Below, in pieces: positions 31,003 through 43,735 of a stretch of DNA of 64,000 nt. The translations under genes were made by a program, and so were the position numbers. The stretch's first letter is position 1, and each line of letters begins with the position of its first letter. The DNA is from Cristatella mucedo (Eukaryota > Bryozoa > Phylactolaemata > Cristatellidae). The DNA lies in NCBI GenBank assembly GCA_009760855.2, contig WPIO01000246.1, positions 124,001 to 188,000 of the forward strand, given 5' to 3'. The notes under the pieces were generated by a model. The model had not been told where the DNA came from and searched no databases. It worked only from the letters and a program-made list of their open reading frames with translations.

Positions 31003-33354
31003 TTAGTAATCAATGCTTTCTACCAGTTTTTGGAAGCTTATAACCAATTCCAGGCTGTTGTTTAATTCCGTCCTGTCATTTTCAGTTAGTTTGTCTGGAT
31101 TGCAGACAAATGTAAGAACTGCTTCCAGCTCATGACTTGCACTTGTGAGAAATTTGGTTTCAACTGCACAGAGAAAGGTCTCAGCAAGGTCACACAATGT
31201 ATGCAACTCTTTCAAGTCGCGATGATCAAGATAGGCTTGATTGCCGATAGATGAGATTAGAACTCCCAATGAGTTTGCTGTTGCTATTTATAACTCTCGA
31301 GCCTCAGATTTCTCATGTGCCGCCTTCCGTGCAGCAGTGGCCTCAGCCTATGCCCCCATCCGAGCGTCCGAGCACTCGTCCTGTGCTGCCATCCTGGCAA
31401 CTGCAGCTTTCTCCTACACCACTATCCGGGCAGAGTAGGCCTCCTCCTGTACCACTATCCGGGCAGAGTCGGCTTCCGCCTGGACCAATATCCGGGCAGA
31501 GTCGGCCTCCTGCACCAATATCCAGGCAGAGTCAGCCTCTTCCTGCACCACTATCCGGGCAGTGTCGGTCTCCTCCTGCACCAATATCCGGGCAGAGTCG
31601 GCCTCCTCCTGCACCAATATCCGGGCTGAGTCGGCGTCCTCCTGTACCGAACTCCAGGCAGCATCCAAATCCTTCTTAGACGCTATCATATTATCTTCTT
31701 GAACGGTCGTCGAGGCAACCGCCTGCTTCTTCGTAGCTGAATCAAGCTTCACTAACTCTTCCTTAGATTCCCTGAGCCCCGCCGACTCATCTTTATCTTC
31801 CTCATCCCTGTAAGCCCCGTCCAACTCCGTCAACTTCACTTGCTCAGCTCTGTCGATCACTACCATCTGACCATGCTTATCTCCAGAAAGCGTTTTCAAA
31901 TGCTCATACTCAGCCCAGCCATTAGCAATCGCCTGCTCTTGCTCAGCCACATTGATATCAACCGGTGTCTCCCACTCAATCCCGCCGAGCTTCGTCGAAA
32001 TCTCGTGCCCAGGCCGAGTGAGTACAGGCGACTGCCACTCCAGCGAATGCCCAGCTCCACCGAGTGCTGCTGACTGCTGCTGCCCAGCTCCGGCATTCAC
32101 AGCCAGCTTCTCTGGCGTATACCTGTCTGTTGGCTTCGACTGGTCTCGCTTAGCTTCGTTGATCTCCACGGACTGCCCTAGATTAGCTTCGTCAATTTCA
32201 AACTGTGGCTCCTGCTCATGCCGGCAGAGCCCAGCCGAAATATTTTGCTCACACCCAGCGTAAACATTCGGCTGCTGCCTCTGCATGTGTGCTGAGAGCA
32301 CACTTGAGTGCTCCTGCTGAGCCACGTTGCCAATATCCGCCGGCATCTCCGGCTCAGACGTGCCTAACGCTGCCAAATTTTTTTGAGAGGACCCAGCTGG
32401 TAAAGCTTACCACCCTTGCTCAGACCTGTCGACCACTGCCGACTGAAATTGACCAGGAACTACAGATGCAGTCAGCCGTGCTTGACCGGGCGTTTCGTCA
32501 TCATAACTGCCGACAACGTGAATCTTAGATCCAGCACCAATATTTGTCATTTACCTTTGCTCCTGCTGCTCCTTAATCATCTGGCCGTGTGTGAAGCCAG
32601 CTGCTCCAACAATTACATTGACTTGCAACGGTGGTGTATTTACCGACTCCTCCATGTCAGCTCCGTCTCGAACCTGTGACCTGACTTGCTCAGTACAGTC
32701 GATCACATCAAACTTCTCTAGCTCATATTCGCCACCTGCAGACGACCACTCTTGCCCCACCAGTTCAGTTACCGAGAGTGCCGACGCCGGCTTTCGATCC
32801 ACTCCCGACCGAGCCGACGCCGGCTTTCGATCCGCTCCGGACAGAGATGACGCAGGCTTTCGATCCGCCCACGGCAGCTGCCGCTCCACTCGAGACAGAG
32901 CCGACGGCTGTTGCAGCTCCACCCGAGACAGAGCCGATGGCTGCCACTGCTCAACTTGAGAAAGTGCTGGTGAGTCATCAAGCTCAGCTCCAGCAATCTC
33001 TGAAGATGGCTCCTGCTCAGTGCGAGCAAGTACTGGTGACTGCTCCGGCTTGGTTCCGGCTAGGGTTGGTGATTTCTATTGACTAGCTCGAGCAAGCACC
33101 GATAAGTCATGTTGCTTATTCCTGTGGATTTTTGCCGACTGTGGCTGCATTGCCTCACCAGTTTTCATCGACTTATCTAGCTCTTTCTGGTTCATTTTAA
33201 TCTGAGACATCCGTTCAGGCCCGGTGAGCGACTGCTCTAGCTCAGCTCGGGAAAGCAACAACGACTGCTCCAGCTCGGCTCCTGCAAGATGTGACGGCAT
33301 CTCCTCCTCACCTCCAGCAGGTGCACACAAAGGTTTCTCAGCTCCAATAAACAC
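31003..33354 (-). pseudogene. Hendecad-repeat protein, C-terminal part
   Basis: One minus-strand frame can be followed from 33354 to the TAA at 31003, broken by stops near 33076, 32551, 32415, 31414, 31369 and 31303. It contains several sets of 11-residue repeats: GADRKPASALS (about 32760-32870), LSRVELQQPSA (32890-32950) and QEEADSARILV (31440-31640). The end is non-repetitive and helical (KELHTLCDLAETFLCAVETK to LVISFQKLVESIDY), probably a C-terminal domain. Eleven-residue periodicity suggests a right-handed coiled coil. No known protein is recognised. Stops favour a pseudogene, though splicing could skip some. Confidence 0.55.
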
Positions 33355-33479
33355 CTTCGATAGCTCTTGCTCCGTTACATCAAGCGCCGATAAGTCCAGT
33401 TGCTTTTCCTTATCAATTGGCTACGACTGGTCGAGCATTTGATAATTGATCTCGACCGACTGCTTCAGATCAGGCTCAT

Positions 33480-34892
33480 TCATTTCCACTCGTACGCCTG
33501 CTCAGGCCTTTCGAGCAACGTCGAAATCCTACGGTTGGGCCCAGTAGGTATGTCAGCGTGCTGCTGCACAGCTCCTACGAACATAGTTGACTGCTTGTGC
33601 TGAGCGTCTTCAACCTCCGACAAGAGGCCCTGCTTAGCCTCGTCAGTTCCCAGTGACTGATTTGGCCCACCCGTGTCAAAACCCATTGGCCTCTCCGGCT
33701 CATTTCCGAGAACCGCCAGACTATACTGGACAGATCCGCCTAGTATGTCTGACTGCTTTTGCTCCGGCCTGTTGACAGATGCCGACGACGGTTCAATGTG
33801 ATGCAAAGCTGTGGGCTGCGTAGCATGAGAGAGCTTTTCTTCTTCATAACTTCTGAGAGCCGGTATCGAAGAGGCAGGATCTTGATTTGTGTTTCTTCTT
33901 CGAGTGTCTATCTTGTTGTTCGTCCGGGTAAAAGTATCCATGATTTCAGCGGCTTGGAGGATGACCTTGACTCGCCTCGGTGGTGTAGTTGCCGACTTTT
34001 CGAGCTCAGGTCTAGCTGGTTCTGCCGACCGGCCCTGCACAGTCCCTTCGATCACCACCGACGGTTGGAGCTCACCCTCAATAACTGCCAAGGGAAGGTC
34101 GTGCTTATTAACGTCGATCTCAACTAACTGCTCTTGCTCAGTCTCGTCGGCTTCGATTTTCGATTCTTGCTCACACTCGGCGAGACCAATTACAATCCTC
34201 TGGTCAGCCTCGGGAAGCTGTTGAGGTTGCTGCTTCATAGTTGGAGTTAGTGCCAACGAGCGATCAACCTCAGCTCTACTAATCGCAGAAAATAGGTCCT
34301 GCTCAGCGCCAAAAATTGCTGGCGACTGCTCTGGCTCTGGTTCAGCAAGCGCCTGCAGCTGCTTCAGTGCAGCTGCAGCCAGCTCAGACAGGTTTTCAAG
34401 CTTAGCCCCAACATGTATCGGAAAGTCTTAGAGCGCATGTCTAGAAAGTTTGAGCAACAGCTCCGGTTTAGGTCCACCTGAAACTGAAGAATTATCAGGC
34501 TGAGCTCTACAAAGCTTCGCTGACTGCTCCATAGCACTACCTAGGTCCGCCGATAAATCATGTTCAGGCCCAAAGGACTGCTCCATCTCAGCTTCTGCAA
34601 GCCCAGACGACTGCTCTGGGAGTGCTCGAGCAAGCCCTAACGATTGCTCGAGCAGAGCTGGAGCAAGCGCCGACGACTGTTCTAGTAGAGTTCGAGCAAT
34701 CCCCGACGAATGCTCCAGTTGAGCTTGAGCAATCGCTGACGAACGCTCCAGCTGCGAAGAAGCCTGTGCCGACGACTGAAAGAGCTCAGCTCGGTTGAGC
34801 TGCGACGACTGAAAAAGCTCAGCTCCGGCTAACGATGACGACTGATCCACCACATGCACCGATAAGTACTCTTTATCATCTGTCATTAGCAT
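33480..34892 (-). pseudogene. Hendecad-repeat protein, central part 1
   Basis: Two frames in the same phase, 33480-34256 and 34428-34892, continue the locus. The second shows eleven-residue units such as IAQAQLEHSSG, IARTLLEQSSA and LAPALLEQSLG. The first is an acidic, Gln-rich stretch with TTPPRRVKVILQAAEI, the signature that marks each larger unit of the locus. A frame change separates this part from both neighbours. Confidence 0.5.
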
Positions 34893-36198
34893 CTATCGGC
34901 ACCAACATGCGCTGTATAATCTCAGCGACCTCCACCGACTGCTTTAACTCCTCCTCCTGGCTTTTCACTGGTGACGACTCGTTAGGATTACCGAGCAGCA
35001 ACGAAATGATGAGGTCGGCCCCAGAAAGTTCATCTGAAACCAGCTGCACACATTCAGTAAGTGCATTTAACTGTTTCTGCAGTATGTCATCGAAATTGGA
35101 CGACTGGTCTTGCTCAGCCTCTTTGATCTCCACCGACTGTTCTTGACCACTCTTGTTACCATCCACCACCCTCTTACGGTCAGGTGCACTGGGCACCTTC
35201 AAAACTTCCTCAACAGGTCCACCTACTGTAGCAGTTTGTCCCAGGTCAGACCTGTCGACAGCTGCGGACGGAATACACCAATGATGTGACGCTGGAGGCT
35301 GCAGTACCTCACATTGCCTTTCTTCTTTATAACTGCCGAAAGCCTGCATTGTAGATGCCTCACTTTGATCTGCTTCTCTTCTTCAATCGTACATCTCCAC
35401 CATCTGGGCAAACAAAGCGTCGGTAATGCCAGCTGCTCGGAGAATGACATTAACTCGCCATGGTGGTGTAGTTTTCGACTCCTCCGGCTCAGCTCCAGCT
35501 GGCCCTTCCGACTGGTCGTGCACCGTCGCTTCGATCGCCACTGACGTCTTACGCTCAACACAGTTGACTTTCACCAACGGGTATTGCTTATCATTGTCGA
35601 TCTCAACTGACTGCTCTCTCTCAGTGTCGGCGACTTCAGTTTTCACCTCAGGCTCTCCGAATCCCATCGAACTCTTCTGGTCAGCTTCAAAAAGTGCCCG
35701 GCGTTGATTCTGCAAAGCTCGAGCAAGTGTCGACGAGTCGTCCAGTTCAGCTTCTGCAGGCACCACCCACCGTTTCGACTCTACTTCAGCAAGCAGCTGA
35801 AACTCCCCTAGCTCAGCTGCTGCCAGCTCTGGTAAATCTTCCAGCTGAGCTCCACAAAGCTGTGAAAATAGCTGTGGCTTAGCTGCAGCCAGTTCTAGGG
35901 ATTCCTCCGGCTGAGCTCTGGCAAGCTTTGCCGACTGCTCTTCCACATCTGGACACAGCTCTGGTGATAAATCATATTCAAATCCAATCAGCTGTGAGGA
36001 TGGTTTGTGAGCAATTCCAGCTACAGGCGACAAGTGCATGGCCTCAGCTGCACCTAGTGCCCCAGTAAGTGCCGACGATAGCTCCTGTTCAGCTCCAGCT
36101 AACGATGACGACTGATCCAGCACATGTGCCGATAAGTACTCTTTCTTTTCAGTAACGATCGGCATAAATTGGTGTCGTATACCTTCATCGATCACCAA
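34876..36198 (-). pseudogene. Hendecad-repeat protein, central part 2
   Basis: Frames 34876-35349 and 35383-36198 share one phase, separated by a single terminator. Hendecads include LARAQPEESLE, LAAAKPQLFSQ and LAAAELGEFQL. The unit signature TTPPWRVNVILRAAGI lies near 35460. The Asp/Glu content is high. Frame overlap with part 1 (34876-34892) shows a frameshift or exon border there. Confidence 0.5.
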
Positions 36199-36244
36199 AC
36201 ACAGCTCTGGCTCTGCTTAGTCAGTTTGCTGTTGTGAAGCCTGA

Positions 36245-38170
36245 TTAGGCCAGCCAATGGCCGACAGCTGCTGACGGAATTTCAACGTCATGTAAAGCCG
36301 CATGCTGTCGTATCTGACATTGCATTTCTTCTTCGTTACTGCCTTGAGCATGAGTTGTGGAGGCCTCACTTTGATCTGCTTTTCTTCTTCGATCATACAT
36401 GTTCTTTACCATCGGGGCGAAAAAAGCATCCGGAATGCCAGCTACTCGGAGAATGACATTAACTTGCCATGGTGGTGTAGTTGCCGACTCCTCCGGCTCA
36501 GCCTCAGCCGGCTCTGCCGACTGGTCTAGGACTGTTCCTTCGGTTACAGTTGATATTTCAAGCTTAACCCCGTTTATTGTTACTAACGGGTCTTGCTTTT
36601 CATTGTCGATCTCGACTAACTGCTCCCTCTCAGTGTTGGCAACTTTCATGTCCTGCTCATGCTCTCCGAAACCAATCGACATCTTCAGGTCATCTTCAGC
36701 AAGTGCCTGATGTTGCTGCTGCAGAGCTCGAGCAATTTCCGACGAGCCCTCAAGGTCAGCTCCAGTAAGCTCTGGAAATAGCTCCAGCTCATCTCCGGCC
36801 AGCGATGAATAATTGTCTAGCTGAGGTCTTGCAACCTTCTTTGACTGTTTCTCACCATCTGCACCCAGCTCTGCCGATAAATCATACCCAGTTTCAAATA
36901 GCTCAACCGATGACTCGTGTGCGCCTCCAGGTAGTGGTGATGACTGCTCCGGCTTAGATCCGTCGATGACCGACGAGTTCTCAAGCTGAGTTCCAGGAAA
37001 ACCCGACGACTGTTAACGTTCTGCACCCGGAAAGATAGATGACAACTACTCCTGCTCAGCTCTTGCTGGTAGGGACGATCGTATTTGTTCATCTCCGGTA
37101 TGTCTCGATTATAACTCCTGCTCACCGGATGCTTACGATGGCAAAGCAGTCCTGTGCAGCTCCAGCACGTGGCGACAAGTATTTCTTTTCATTAATATCT
37201 ATCAGCACCGACTGTTTTTGTATAGCCTCATCAACGTCCACCGACTGCATTGGCTCTTCCTCTTGACTTGTCACTGGTGACACCTGATCAGGCCTGCCGT
37301 GCGCCATCGAAATGTTAAGGTCGGACCCAGCAAGTTTATCCGAAACCTGTTGAGCACTTTCAGTAAGTGTTTTTAACTGTTTGCGCAGACTACTATCGAC
37401 ATCTAATGACAGGTCTTTCTCAGCCTCGTTGATCTCCACCAATTGATTTTGACCACTTTCGTTACCATCCACCAGCCTCTTAAGGTCAGGTGCACTGCAC
37501 ACCGTCCAAAGTTCATCGACGGCTCCACCTACTGTAGCAGCTTGTCCTTGCTCAGACTTGTCGACAGCTGCTGACGGAATTTCAACGTCATGTAAAGCTG
37601 CATGCTGTCGTATCTGACATTGCATTTCTTCTTCGTTTCTGCCTAGAGCATGAGTTGTAGAGGCCTCACTTTGATCTGCGTCTCTTCTTACAGCATACAT
37701 ATCGTCGAACTTCTGGGCAGAAAAAGCATCGGTAATGCCAGCTGCTCGGACATTAACTCGCTAAGGTGGTTTGGTTGCCGACTCCTCTGGCTTAGCTCTA
37801 GCTGGCACTGCCGACTGGTCGTGCCCAGTCCCTTGATCAACACCGACGTTTCAAGCATACCCTCGTTAACTGCCTCCGACGGGTCTTGCATGTCACTGTA
37901 GATCTTCGCTAGCTGCTCTTGCTCGCCTACAATGCTGCTTGATAGATTGGCGATGGCGTCTGCGATGACATGCGGGTTGGCCGGTGAGTTCACCGAGTCT
38001 GGGGCACCTAAGTTTTCATGGCCACCTGCATTAAGGAGGCTTGCTTCTGACAACTCTTATGTTTCGGCAACATCAACCGACATCTCAGTGGAAGTGAAGT
38101 CATCGATGCTCTCTGTGTTCTCCGGGTACTCCCACGACAGCATTGTCGGGTAGTAACCGAAGCTACAATC
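36245..38170 (-). pseudogene. Hendecad-repeat protein, central part 3
   Basis: The frame is open from 37015 down to 36245 (ending at a TAA on the upstream side at 37013-37015), then another phase holds 37122-37700 and a third 37688-38053. Text shared with the other units: NEEEMQCQIRQHAALHDVEI at about 36300 and again near 37590, nearly identical, and TTPPWQVNVIL near 36480. The frame shifts three times within 1.9 kb. Confidence 0.5.
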
Positions 38171-38220
38171 TGAAAGTCTGGTCTTGAGAGACCATGCATC
38201 CAACTGGCGCCTCGGCTGTA

Positions 38221-41050
38221 CTACCGCTGCTTGTTCTTCAACAGAGACTGATGATGACTGCTGGCAAGTTGTAGTAAGTGGTGATGCCGTGTGAATGGTC
38301 GAGCTGGCGTTGCTAGATTCATATGAACTGGGATGCTCTGAGGCATTTCGTTCCCATCTCCTGGTAGCAGTGATGATACATCACCTACTGCACCAACCAC
38401 CGTCAATCCAGTCAGATGTGGGGTTCCACGAACCTTTAGCTGTGGCGAGTGAAGTGCTGCTGTTTCGTGGCTGGTTATTAAATTTGCCAAAGCTTCTGCT
38501 GCCACTGTCGGAGAAGCCTGCTTAAGTGAAGCTGTCGTTGCCGGAATTATAAGAAGTCTTTGTGGAGCTGCCTCATCATGGCTGGCTGTAGTGGGTTGCA
38601 CACAGTCTACTAGAGCCGTCGTTGCTGAAGGCTCAGAAAGAGCAAGCTTTGCTCTGGGCCTGGGCGGTTGTGTGCTCTGTGCAACATTTGTGTGGTTGGT
38701 GAAAGGAGGCTGCAAATAGTCAGGTGCAGCAATCACTGCTGAAGTCTCAGAGAGAGAGCAGGCTTCGTTTGTATCCAGGCTGGTGGCGAGCATGGCCCCA
38801 TCTTTTCGTGGCTTGTGGTAACAGACCGCATGGTGTTAGGTCCAACAATCATTGCTGAAAGCTCAGGCATAACAGGCTGCACTCGAGGCCTTGGCATCGA
38901 TGTGCTTGGAACCACCTCCTGGTGTCTGATCGCAGGAGGCTGCATGCTGTTATCTGCAGCCGCCATTGCTGAAGACTCAGAAAGAGCAGGCTTTGTTCGC
39001 ATCCTTGGTGGTGGTGAGCATAGAACCATCTTTTCGTGGCTTGTGATAGCAGGCTGCATGGTGTTAGGTGCAACAGTCATTGCTGAAAGCTCAGACAGAA
39101 CAGGCTTCACTCGAGGCCTTGGCATCGGTATGCTTTGTGCCACCTCCTCGTAGGAAGCTGCATTCTGTTATCTGCAGCCGTCATTGCTGAAGACTCAGTC
39201 GGAGCAGGCTTCGTTCGTATCCTGGGTGGTGGTGGGCATGGAGCCATCTGGTAATGGCTTTTGCTGGGAAGCTGCAGGCTGTCAGCTGCTGTGGTCAGTG
39301 CCAGAGTCTTATAGACCTCAGGCTTGGCAGGAGCCCTAGATGATGTGCTTGTAGATACCTCATGATGGATGGTGGTAGGAGTTCGATTGCTTTCGATTGG
39401 GTCGGCCAGTGCTGTAATCTGAGAAGGAGCCGTCCCAGCTCGAGGCTTGGGTGGTGGCCTGCTCGGAACCATCTCGAAATGGCTGGTGGTAGGAAGCTGC
39501 ACGTGCTCGGCTACAGTAGCCAGCACTGAAGGCTTCGACAGATCAGGCCTCGCTCGTGGCCTGGTCAATGGTATGCTTGGAGCCACCTTGTCGTGGCTGG
39601 CAGTAGGTGGCTGCACTTTGTCTGCCTCAGCTGTCAGTGCTAAAGGCCCAGACAGAGTAGGCTTTGCTCGTGGCCTGGGTAGTGTGATGCTTACAGCTAC
39701 CTGGTCATGGCTGGTTGTAGGAGGCTGCAAATTGTCAGCTGCCACAGTCATTGCCCGAGGGGCAGGAAGAGCATGTTTTTCTCGTGGCCTGGGCCGTGGT
39801 GTGCTTGCAGCCACTTCGTGTTGGCTCATGGTAGGATTTTGCCAGCTGTCAGCTACAGCCATCAGAGCTGAAGGCTCAGACAGAACAGGCTTCGCTAGAG
39901 GCCTAGATGGCTGTGTGCTTGGAGGTGCCTCGTTACGGCTCGTGGTTGGAGGTTGTAAGCGGTCTGCTGCAGCCATCAATGCCGAAGGCTTAGACAGACC
40001 AGGCTTTACTAGTGTCCTGGATGGTTTTGCGCTTCGAGTTAAGTCGCCATGGCTGGTGATAAGAGGTTTCAAATTGTCGGCAGCTACTGTTAATCTGACC
40101 AGTTTAGGCAGAGTGGCAGGTGCATGTGCATGCTGAAGCCTGCGAAGCACTCCAGCTTTGCAGCTGGTTGTTAAGGGTGGCAAGACATCAGCTAGCAATC
40201 TTGGTCTGGCTAGTTCAGGCATTGCCGGCGTCACTTGAGCGTTAAGTACCGGCAGTGTTCTTGCTTCCACCTCATCAGGGAAATTGCAGATTTGCAGCAA
40301 GACCTCTGGTACAGCCTTTACATGGCGGTGCTTTAGCAGAACTCCAGTTCCTCGAGCTCTGACTGGCCCTGTCTGTGTTGTCATCTTGTTAGTGCTATTA
40401 GTTAAAGGCGACGAGCCGTCAGCTGAGGCCGGCACCCAGGCTTGCTCAGGCTGAGCGATTACTGCTTGAGTCCTGTGCGACTGCATGTTCCGTGCAATCT
40501 AGACCTTGCTGGTGCTAAGAAGTGGCAAGCTCTCGGCTGCTACAGTTAGCATGAACGGTTTACGCAAGGCGGGATTTGCAAGAGCCGTTAACTGAGGCCT
40601 GGGCAGAGCTGCGTCTTTGTGGCTGACTGTTAAGGAAGGCGAGATATTTCCTAGAGCTCTCAGCTTGGCTCGTTCAGGCAGAGCTAAATTTCCTCGAGTT
40701 TTAAGCTGCACTCGGTGCCAGGCGGCCTCCTGATCGCAGGTGGTATGAGATGGCAAGCTGCCATCTGCTGGCGTTTCCGAAGATTCCTTCGACATCGGTT
40801 TTGATGGTATCCGGGCGGTCGGCGGCCGTGGCTTGCAGTCGCCAAGCGAACCAGTCTCACTGTGTTGCATGGCACCGTAATTGGCAAGTGCCAGCTGAAT
40901 GGCCATGTCAAGGCCGTCATCTACTTGGCCAGCACCGATTCGAATTACCAAATGAGTTGGCGAGACTATTTCAATTGAATTTATCAGCGTCCAGCTCCTT
41001 GTCTTAAAAGGATGATTTCCTACGGTGACACGAGCGGTTGTAAAGTCAAA
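38221..41050 (-). pseudogene. Pro/Ala/Ser-rich repeat domain, N-terminal part of the same locus
   Basis: From about 41050 a non-repetitive beta-rich start (RSWTLINSIEIVSPTHLVI, then DDGLDMAIQLALANYGAM) leads into about fifteen repeats of roughly 40 residues with the core RPRAKPxLSxPSALTxAADxLQPP (x variable) and a TTSHDEV-like spacer. The frame is open from 41050 to 39107 except for a TAG at 40499-40501, then shifts at about 39150 where a small deletion is visible against neighbouring repeats, and again near 38780. I do not recognise the protein. High Pro, no Cys pattern and no signal peptide suggest an intracellular scaffold-like chain. Confidence 0.5.
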
Positions 41051-43735
41051 ATATCAATAACTGCACAGTAAACAGGCAAGTGATAATGCTGGCTAGGCTA
41101 CTCTCACAGGAAGAAAGCTATGTGTAACCCCTCAAGCCTTGGGCTGATAAGCTATCATGGCTGTGTGCAGTGCAATCATGTTCAGGTCTGCGATTTTCCG
41201 AACTCGAAAAATGAAGGCACGATTGGGGAATTGCTTAGCTAGGCAACGGCAAGGTAGCTGTTACGACTAGAGTAAGAGCAATTAGCTTCGGGCAATAATG
41301 CACAATGCAAGTTACAAGCTGCACGATGTATGCTGGCCTCTTTCTGTACAGGCTCGTCTAGTTCTAGCGAAGTCTTACAAAGTTCTATCTGCCTACCTGA
41401 CAAAGAGACATGAGGCCTGCTGACGGGCACGCCCATGGTGTGCACTCTGTCAAATCAACGACCCAAATGGCGAACATAGTGGCTGCCTTTGTGACGTGCA
41501 CACTTGCCTACGTCACTGCCTTGGATTTTCCTCATCAATTGTGCCTGTTTGACGTCAGACCGAACAATCGGCCAGACTCTTATGTTCTTCGCGATTGACA
41601 ATAACGATGGAGAAACGATGCAATAAAAATTGACCGTGCTTCTTTGAGGAATGATGAAAGAACGTAAATAAAAGTAAAAGCAAAACAGGCTTGCCCTACA
41701 TGCTCAGCAATTTATCAGGCTAATTAGTGCGGTTGCTCTCGAGTGTGGCCACACGTTTCGTAGTGTTTTGACTTCAGCCCACTTTATGTCGAGTCTTGAT
41801 CTACGTACGTATGTATCTAACTATACATACTTTACTTTAATGCACACAGCCGAGTTCCACTTTTGTCGATATCTCTTAGTCTTCTTCATCTCTCGAAAGT
41901 CGAGTAGCTGCAGAGGCTTAAGCAGCTCAATAACCGATTGTAATAGCATCAGTATCGGAGCACTAATATGGCGTTCGGGAAATGGAATGAGTTCACCCGA
42001 GGTGCATGGGTTTCATTTAATTGATGACACTGCCTCCACTCCCCGATTGCTGTACGAGTGGCCTGGGACACTCAATAAGTAAGCAGCTGGGACGTGCTCT
42101 TGGGGATTGTTATGACAAGTTAGTTGGTCGACTCAGGTGGACGAGAGGGGCGGGGGAGTTGTGATTCACCCGGCTCTGTGTGTAGGTGAAATAACCGGTG
42201 GTGTCGCTCGTTGGCTAGCGTTCGACGTGCTATACGCTACGATTTGTGCCGTTCTTGAAGATGACAAAAGCTGCAGTGCATTGAAGCAGACGATTCGAGC
42301 TCTATAATTCAAGGAGGTCGTAATAGTCACTCGGGAAAGTTTTCTTGTACGTTGGTTGCCAGTCGGTGGTTCGTCAAATTTTTGTGGTGCATGCTGTTCA
42401 GAGATTTTTCAAAGCTTTTCAGAACATAGCTTCTCTCCACTCTTGCTCTTGCCCGGCTCTCAGTGACCAGTCAAGCGAAAGACGGGTTTCTGTAAGCTTT
42501 AGGGATTCGTTCAGAGGATGGAGCACTATCGTGCCACATCGGAGCTGCTCCTATTGAACCTACAAGGAAGTAAAGCCGTGCAGAAACTTCCAATTCAACA
42601 TGTGCACTGCAGTTCCCGCTGCTTGAAATACTACGATCGTGCTTTTGGTGGCTTGCCACTTTTGAATTTGTACCTTTTGAATTTGTTTCGACAAAGGTCG
42701 CTTTGAATCGCAATTTTGCCATGAGCTCACAAATATGGGTTTTACGTTGTTGGCAGAATGGTTCCAAGGCCACAGTGGGCGACGACAAATCTTTGATTAC
42801 GATGTGGATCTCTCCCACATTCATATATGGCCGGGGTGGGGGGTTCATTAATTCATTCAAGCGAGATATAGTTCGCTAGTGCTCGGGCACATGTTCGTCT
42901 GTGGGTTGCATTTCGTCCCTCAGTCTTTGGAAACGGAGAGCTGTGGCCCAAAGAACGAAATTTCATGCAAGCTCTTGCCTGGCTAGTTGCTAACGGCCGT
43001 CTTACTCTTTCCAAGCCCAACGAAGACACTACGCTTGGTACGAGTAAACTGCATCAGACGATTCGAGAGAATGTTTTGACTCTGTATCTTTGTTTTTATT
43101 TTGCCATTTAGTTTGATGGTACTTTGGGCATATAACAGTGAGCATTACAGTAATGCAGATAGTAACGTGACGCGTGCCAAAAAATTATTTTAAGGAATTC
43201 CTGATTACATAAATAATCGTGGATTACTTTTTCCGATACAATGAAACATAACTGAAATCGTTTTATAGAATTTGTGTGAGCCTATTTTTGAATTTGAATT
43301 TGATGTTTAGTGTGATTCCGCGAAGGTAACGTCTTACTCAGATCACTCCGAGGTTGTTGTCGATGGCGAGAGCACGAACATTTGAGTGCCATAAATACCT
43401 GCAATACGTTGAAATGCTTTTACTATAATGAAGGTAAGTAAACTGAGATTGTATTCAGAATAACGAAAACCACCCAAAATTTGAGCTCGACAGCACCAAT
43501 GTGCTTTATAGATTACCTTGAGGTAAACTGAATCACACTTCGGCTTTGTCTAGCTCAAATTTTGGGTGGATATTGTAAGAAATTATTGGTTTTATAGATA
43601 AATCAAATTTCGTGTCATTGTGCTCCATGACACTTATGCAAATGAGGTATGCCAAGTTGGCATGTAACGAAATCCACGGCAATCTACTCTATTGATTTTC
43701 AAATGCACCATAAATCCGTTTTTTAAAGCTAAAAA
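41051..43735. other. Unassigned DNA with one hairpin repeat
   Basis: The 5' flank of the minus-strand locus. No promoter motif or gene is convincing. It includes the inverted repeat at 43470-43569. Confidence 0.4.
43470..43569. repeat. Perfect 18-bp inverted repeat, MITE-like
   Basis: The arms ccacccaaaatttgagct (43470-43487) and its exact reverse complement (43552-43569) flank 64 bp. Size and structure fit a small MITE or a hairpin. No clear target duplication was identified. Confidence 0.75.

Larger units (their letters stand above)
32608..37785 (-). repeat. Five tandem large units (1.0-1.5 kb) inside the hendecad locus
   Basis: The TPP-x-x-V-x-V-I signature recurs near 37770, 36475, 35460, 33980 and 32630, each followed downstream by a related Glu/Gln/Asp stretch and a PSAAVD-like word. 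Spacings are about 1300, 1010, 1480 and 1350 bp. This is a higher-order tandem duplication with the short 11-residue repeats inside it. Confidence 0.7.

Noticed and set aside
31300-31420. Alternative genetic code with TAG read as Gln
   Set aside because: Two TAG codons stand at Gln positions of the repeats, but other stops replace Glu, Lys, Gly or Trp codons, and TGA and TAA occur too.
31251-31679. Plus-strand Pro-rich ORF with PLSGQSRPPP repeats
   Set aside because: It is antisense to the 11-residue repeats of the minus-strand gene, which continue in one frame into a unique C-terminus.
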